A stretch of 9,443 nt of DNA, taken from the NCBI GenBank assembly GCA_040255925.1, contig JBDZVX010000089.1:1-9443 (forward strand), given 5' to 3'. Below the pieces are notes generated by a model, which was not told where the DNA came from, made no database searches, and worked only from the letters and a program-made list of their open reading frames with translations. Of this stretch, positions 6,248-9,443 are shown one piece after another (positions within the stretch are counted from its first letter, which is position 1; each line of letters opens with the position of its first letter). The position numbers were made by a program, and so were the translations under genes. This stretch comes from Nitrolancea sp040255925. GTDB taxonomy: Bacteria; Chloroflexota; Chloroflexia; Thermomicrobiales; Thermomicrobiaceae.

Positions 6248-6363
6248 GGCCCTCACCCCCGGCCCCTCTCCCAATTCTGGGAGAGGGGAGCGTAGGGGCA
6301 GGCCCCTGTGCCTGCCCATCAAGATGCCCTGCCCCCGCACGTCTGGGGTTAGGGGTGGGGGCC
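6248..6363. repeat. Palindromic MITE/REP-like intergenic element
   Basis: Nearly the whole 147-base gap before argC is one nested palindrome. The outer arms are GGCCCTCACCCCCGGCCCC (6248-6266) and GGGGTTAGGGGTGGGGGCC (6345-6363), which pair at 18 of 19 positions allowing three G-U pairs. Inside are two perfect hairpins. One is an 11-pair stem, CCCCTCTCCCA (6263-6273) with 6278-6288, around ATTC. The other is an eight-pair stem, GGGCAGGC (6296-6303) with GCCTGCCC (6310-6317). No T tract follows, so it is not a normal terminator. The style matches repeats that I recall as scattered between genes in Chloroflexota genomes. It has no coding capacity that I can support. It begins three bases after the ligase stop, as expected for a late insertion into an operon. 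Confidence 0.8.
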
Positions 6364-6392
6364 GACAGAGACAGGAGATAGGGGATCTTTCG

Positions 6393-7442
6393 ATGACACT
6401 CAACGTCGCGATACTCGGTGGATCGGGCTATGCCGGAGGTGAGCTGCTGCGGCTCCTGCTCGGCCACCCGGAGGTGAATGTTACTCAGGTCACCTCGCGG
6501 GCCCGCGCCGGGAAGTTCGTCCATACCGTCCATCCGAACCTGCGCAAGCGCACCCAGCTCCGCTTCATCCCGCCCGAGAAGCTTGAGCCCGTCGATCTCC
6601 TCTTTGCCAGCCTCCCTCATGGGGCGACGGCGCCGCAAGTCGAGCGGCTGCTGGAGCTGGGCTCGATCGTGATCGACCTGAGTGCCGATTTCCGCCTCTG
6701 CAATGCGGAGGACTACGAGACCTGGTACGGCTGGACGCACCCGCTGCCCGACATGATCCCCAACGCGGTCTACGGCATGCCGGAGCTGCACCGCGCGGAG
6801 ATCCGCGAGGCGCGCTATATTGCCAGTCCCGGCTGCAACGCGACCGCTTCGATCCTCGGGCTGGCCCCGGTTTTCCGGGCCGGGATCGTCGATCCGGCGA
6901 TGCCGGTCGTGATCGAGGCCAAGACCGGCTCTTCGGGCGCCGGCGCCGAGGTGAGCCTGGGGAGCCATCACGCCGAACGGAGCGGCATTATCCGCTCATT
7001 CAAGCCGACCGGCCACCGGCATTCGTCCGAGATCCTCCAGGAGCTGACCGTGGATGGGCAGCGGCCGCAGGTCAGCTTCACCGTCACCAGTGTCGAGGCG
7101 GTGCGTGGTATTCTGGCGACCTCGCACGTCTTCTTGAAGGAGTCGCTGACCGATAAGGATCTCTGGCAGATCTACCGGGGCATGTACGGCAAGGAGCCCT
7201 TTATCCGGCTAGTGAAAGAGGCGAGTGGCCTCCACCGCTTCCCCGAGCCGAAGATCCTCTCCGGCACCAACTATTGCGATGTCGGCTGGGAGCTGGATCA
7301 GCATGGGAAGCGGCTCGTCGTCATGTCGGCGATCGATAACCTGATGAAGGGTGCCGCCGGGCAGGCAGTGCAGGCGATGAACATTCGCTACGGCTTCGAT
7401 GAGACGGCCGGGCTCGAATTTGCCGGCCTGCATCCACTTTAA
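6393..7442 (+). CDS. argC: LysW-glutamyl/aminoadipyl phosphate reductase (LysY/ArgC)
   Basis: LysY/ArgC reduces the LysW-linked glutamyl (or aminoadipyl) phosphate to the semialdehyde with NADPH. The 349-residue protein has the Rossmann dinucleotide motif ILGGSGYAGGELLR at 7-20, FASLPHG at 71-77, the catalytic Cys148 in SPGCNAT, the EAKTGSSGAG loop at 175-184 and the conserved GHRHSSEI region with His210. The loop reads TGSSGAG where acetyl-pathway ArgC usually has SGVSGAG, which fits the LysY subgroup. Basic residues near the N-terminal third (NLRKRTQLR) could help bind the acidic LysW. The ATG at 6393 is chosen because AGGAG at 6373-6377 and GGGG at 6381 precede it and the homology starts there. 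The frame is open upstream, but only through the palindromic repeat. lysZ follows after 19 bases. Confidence 0.93.
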   Translation: MTLNVAILGGSGYAGGELLRLLLGHPEVNVTQVTSRARAGKFVHTVHPNLRKRTQLRFIPPEKLEPVDLLFASLPHGATAPQVERLLELGSIVIDLSADFRLCNAEDYETWYGWTHPLPDMIPNAVYGMPELHRAEIREARYIASPGCNATASILGLAPVFRAGIVDPAMPVVIEAKTGSSGAGAEVSLGSHHAERSGIIRSFKPTGHRHSSEILQELTVDGQRPQVSFTVTSVEAVRGILATSHVFLKESLTDKDLWQIYRGMYGKEPFIRLVKEASGLHRFPEPKILSGTNYCDVGWELDQHGKRLVVMSAIDNLMKGAAGQAVQAMNIRYGFDETAGLEFAGLHPL

Positions 7443-7461
7443 TGAGGGAGAAAGCACGCGC

Positions 7462-8301
7462 ATGCTGGTTGTCAAGCTGGGTGGCAGCGCCGGGATCGAT
7501 CCGGGACCGACGCTCGATGATCTCGCCGCGCTGACCAAGGCCGGGCCGGTCGTCTTTATCCACGGCGCCAACGCGGTGATGGATGAGATGTCCCGCAAGC
7601 TCGGCCGGGAGCCGCGGCTGGTCCTCTCCAAGAGCGGGCAGGTGAGCCGCTTTACCGACCACGAGACGATGGATCTGATGCTGGCGGTCTACGCCGGTAT
7701 GGTCAATAAGCGGCTGGTCGAGGGGCTCCAGGCGCGGGGTGTCAATGCCGTCGGCCTGAGCGCGCTCGACGGCGGCATCGCTCGCGGTCCGCGCAAGGAC
7801 ACGCTAAGGGCGATCGAGGATGGCAAGCCGAAGGTGCTGCGCGGCGACTACGCCGGCGGCATCGAAAAGATCGACACCCGCTTGATTCACCTGCTGCTCG
7901 ATAACGGCTACCTGCCGGTTCTGACACCGCCGGCCCTCAGCTATGCCGGTGAAGCGGTCAACGTCGATGGTGACAAGCTCTCGCTGCGGCTGTCGATCGC
8001 GCTTGAGGCCGACACGCTGGTGATCCTCTCCAACACTCCCGGTCTCCTGCGGGATCTCAATGAGCCGGGATCATTGATCACCGAGATCGATGTCGCCGAC
8101 CCGGCGAGTGTCGAGGCGGCAATGGACGCGGCCGGCGGTCGGATGAAGAAGAAGGTCCAGGCCGGCTGCGATGCCGTGGCGGCTGGGATCGGCCGGGTCG
8201 TCTTCGCCAATGCCCGTGTCGAGCAGCCGGTTCAGCGGGCGCTGGCTGGCGAGGGGACCGTCCTGCTTGCCCGTACACCGATTGGAGCCCAGCAATCATG
8301 A
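7462..8301 (+). CDS. argB: LysW-glutamate/aminoadipate kinase (LysZ/ArgB)
   Basis: LysZ/ArgB phosphorylates the side-chain carboxyl of LysW-bound glutamate (or aminoadipate). The 279-residue amino-acid kinase has MLVVKLGGS at 1-9 with Lys5, FIHGANAVMDEMS at 32-44, SGQVSRFTD at 58-66 where acetylglutamate kinases typically have a GLRVTD-like stretch, VNVDGDKLS at 166-174, SNTPGLL at 190-196 and the lysine-rich GGRMKKKV at 225-232. The SG-x-x-SR-x-TD motif is what I expect in LysZ-type enzymes acting on LysW conjugates. The start ATG lies 12 bases after GAGGGAG (7444-7450). An in-frame upstream GTG-type extension would run into argC. Its stop overlaps the next start (ATGA), indicating translational coupling. 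Confidence 0.93.
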   Translation: MLVVKLGGSAGIDPGPTLDDLAALTKAGPVVFIHGANAVMDEMSRKLGREPRLVLSKSGQVSRFTDHETMDLMLAVYAGMVNKRLVEGLQARGVNAVGLSALDGGIARGPRKDTLRAIEDGKPKVLRGDYAGGIEKIDTRLIHLLLDNGYLPVLTPPALSYAGEAVNVDGDKLSLRLSIALEADTLVILSNTPGLLRDLNEPGSLITEIDVADPASVEAAMDAAGGRMKKKVQAGCDAVAAGIGRVVFANARVEQPVQRALAGEGTVLLARTPIGAQQS

Positions 8302-9443
8302 GTCAGGCCACGGACAAAACGCTCGTTCAGCGCGATGCTGGACTCCAGCCCCCGCTCTACGCCAAGCGCGACATCGCGCTCGTCCGGGGGGAAGGGGTGT
8401 ATCTCTGGGATAGCGACGGCAACCGCTATCTGGACATGATGAGCAACTATGGCGTCAACATCCTTGGCCACAGCCACCCGCGCGTGACCGCGGCGATCCA
8501 GCGCCAGGCGGCAACGCTGGTGAACTGCCACCAGTCCTTCGCCAACGATGTCCGGGTCGCGTTTCTTGAGAAGCTGCTCGGGCTGGCGCCGGAGGAGTTG
8601 ACCCACGCGTTCCTCTCGAACTCCGGTACCGAGGCGGTCGAGGCCGCGCTCAAGTTCTCCTGGGTTGCCACCGGCCGGTCGAAGATCGTGGCGGCCAAGC
8701 GAGGCTATCATGGCCGGACGATCGGCTCCCTCTTCGCGACCGCCGATAAGAAGTACCGCGATCCGTTCGCCGGGCTGCTCGGGGAGGCGGAGCATGTCGC
8801 CTATGGCGATCTCGACGCGCTGGCCGGCGCGGTCGACGAGCGGACGTCGGCGGTGGTGCTCGAGCCGATCCAGGGCGAGGGGGGCATTCAGTTGCCGCCG
8901 CCGGACTATCTGCGCCAGGTCCGGGAGATCGCCCATGCCGCCGGCGCCATCCTGATTTTTGATGAGGTGCAGACCGGCTTCCGTACCGGCTCCTATTTCG
9001 CCTGCCAGCAGGAGGATGTCTCGCCGGATATTCTCTGCCTGGCCAAGGGGCTGGCCAGCGGTGTGCCGATCGGCGCGACGCTGGTGACGTCCGAGATCGC
9101 CGCGGCACAGAAGGGGGGCGCGCACGGCACGACCTTTGGCGGCAACCCGCTGGCCTGCGCGGCTGGGCTGGCAACGTTGGAAACGCTGGAGGATGAAGGC
9201 TGGATCTCCCACAGCGCCGAGATCGGCGCCTATTTGTTGGAGCAGATCCGCGCGCTCAAGCATCCGAAGATCCGCGAGGCACGCGGTAAGGGAATGATGA
9301 TCGGGATCGAGCTCAAGATCCGGTCGACGCCGGTGCTGCGCGGGCTGCAATCGCGCGGCGTGCTGGCCCTGCCGGCCGGCAGCCTGGTCATCCGCTTCCT
9401 GCCGCCGCTGCTGCTCACCAAGGAGCAGGCCGATCAGGCCGTC
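8298..9443 (+). CDS. argD: LysW-semialdehyde aminotransferase (LysJ/ArgD), 3' end cut by the window
   Basis: LysJ/ArgD transfers an amino group from glutamate to the LysW-linked semialdehyde, giving [LysW]-ornithine (or [LysW]-lysine). The frame is open for 382 codons to the last base, with no stop in the window. Visible features of the class III PLP aminotransferase are NILGHSHP at 54-61, SNSGTEAVEAAL at 108-119, GYHGRTIGS at 136-144, LEPIQGEGG at 188-196, FDEVQTGFRTG at 221-231 with the PLP-ring Asp222, and the Schiff-base lysine Lys250 in CLAKGLASG. GTTFGGNPLACAA follows at 277-289. From typical lengths of about 390-400, only ten to twenty residues are missing. The ATG overlaps the lysZ stop, with TTGGAG at 8282-8287. 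Sequence alone cannot separate LysJ from acetylornithine aminotransferase; the neighbours do. Confidence 0.93.
   Translation, partial: MSQATDKTLVQRDAGLQPPLYAKRDIALVRGEGVYLWDSDGNRYLDMMSNYGVNILGHSHPRVTAAIQRQAATLVNCHQSFANDVRVAFLEKLLGLAPEELTHAFLSNSGTEAVEAALKFSWVATGRSKIVAAKRGYHGRTIGSLFATADKKYRDPFAGLLGEAEHVAYGDLDALAGAVDERTSAVVLEPIQGEGGIQLPPPDYLRQVREIAHAAGAILIFDEVQTGFRTGSYFACQQEDVSPDILCLAKGLASGVPIGATLVTSEIAAAQKGGAHGTTFGGNPLACAAGLATLETLEDEGWISHSAEIGAYLLEQIRALKHPKIREARGKGMMIGIELKIRSTPVLRGLQSRGVLALPAGSLVIRFLPPLLLTKEQADQAV

Noticed and set aside
6263..6288. The 11-pair hairpin after the ligase gene as an intrinsic terminator
   Set aside because: The stem is followed by GGGGAGCGTAGGGG with no T tract, and it forms part of a larger palindromic element.
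8232..9350. A 372-codon minus-strand frame opposite argD/lysJ
   Set aside because: The + strand encodes a full PLP aminotransferase with catalytic Lys250, which is merely unterminated at the window edge. The minus frame has no domain signature.

Overview
The window reads as a GC-rich bacterial arginine-biosynthesis locus, with every confident gene on the + strand. It uses the amino-group carrier protein LysW instead of N-acetylation. The likely source is a Chloroflexota bacterium, perhaps class Thermomicrobia (Sphaerobacter/Nitrolancea-like). That is inferred from base composition, gene content and an intergenic palindrome style I associate with that phylum; no search was run.

Layout. Positions 1-131 are a short leader with a clear ribosome-binding site. 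argG (132-1445) and argH (1445-2812) overlap by one base and encode the last two steps of arginine synthesis, citrulline to argininosuccinate to arginine. A 415-base gap (2813-3227) follows. It holds a weak promoter candidate, a possible small Arg-rich leader ORF, three mutually exclusive hairpins ending in a strong intrinsic terminator, and a 13-base direct repeat. Together these look like a transcription attenuator in front of the next gene block.

The second block starts with lysW (3228-3389), a 53-residue zinc-finger carrier ending in the diagnostic EDWGE tail. Next come an ATP-grasp LysX-like gene with an eroded active site (3399-4244), a LysK-type M20 deacylase (4234-5340) and a canonical LysX/ArgX ligase (5340-6245). 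A palindromic MITE/REP-like element (6248-6363) then separates these from argC/lysY (6393-7442), argB/lysZ (7462-8301) and argD/lysJ (8298 to the window end, truncated).

How the genes work together. The canonical ATP-grasp ligase attaches glutamate by its amino group to the LysW C-terminal glutamate. LysZ phosphorylates the side chain, LysY reduces it to the semialdehyde, LysJ transaminates it, and LysK releases ornithine and regenerates LysW. Ornithine carbamoyltransferase is not in the window. ArgG and ArgH then complete arginine. The presence of argG/argH, and the absence of homocitrate or homoaconitate genes, argue for arginine as the main product. A second role in lysine synthesis cannot be excluded.

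The two points most worth a second look are the possible arginine-responsive attenuator ahead of lysW and the degenerate ATP-grasp paralog encoded between lysW and lysK.
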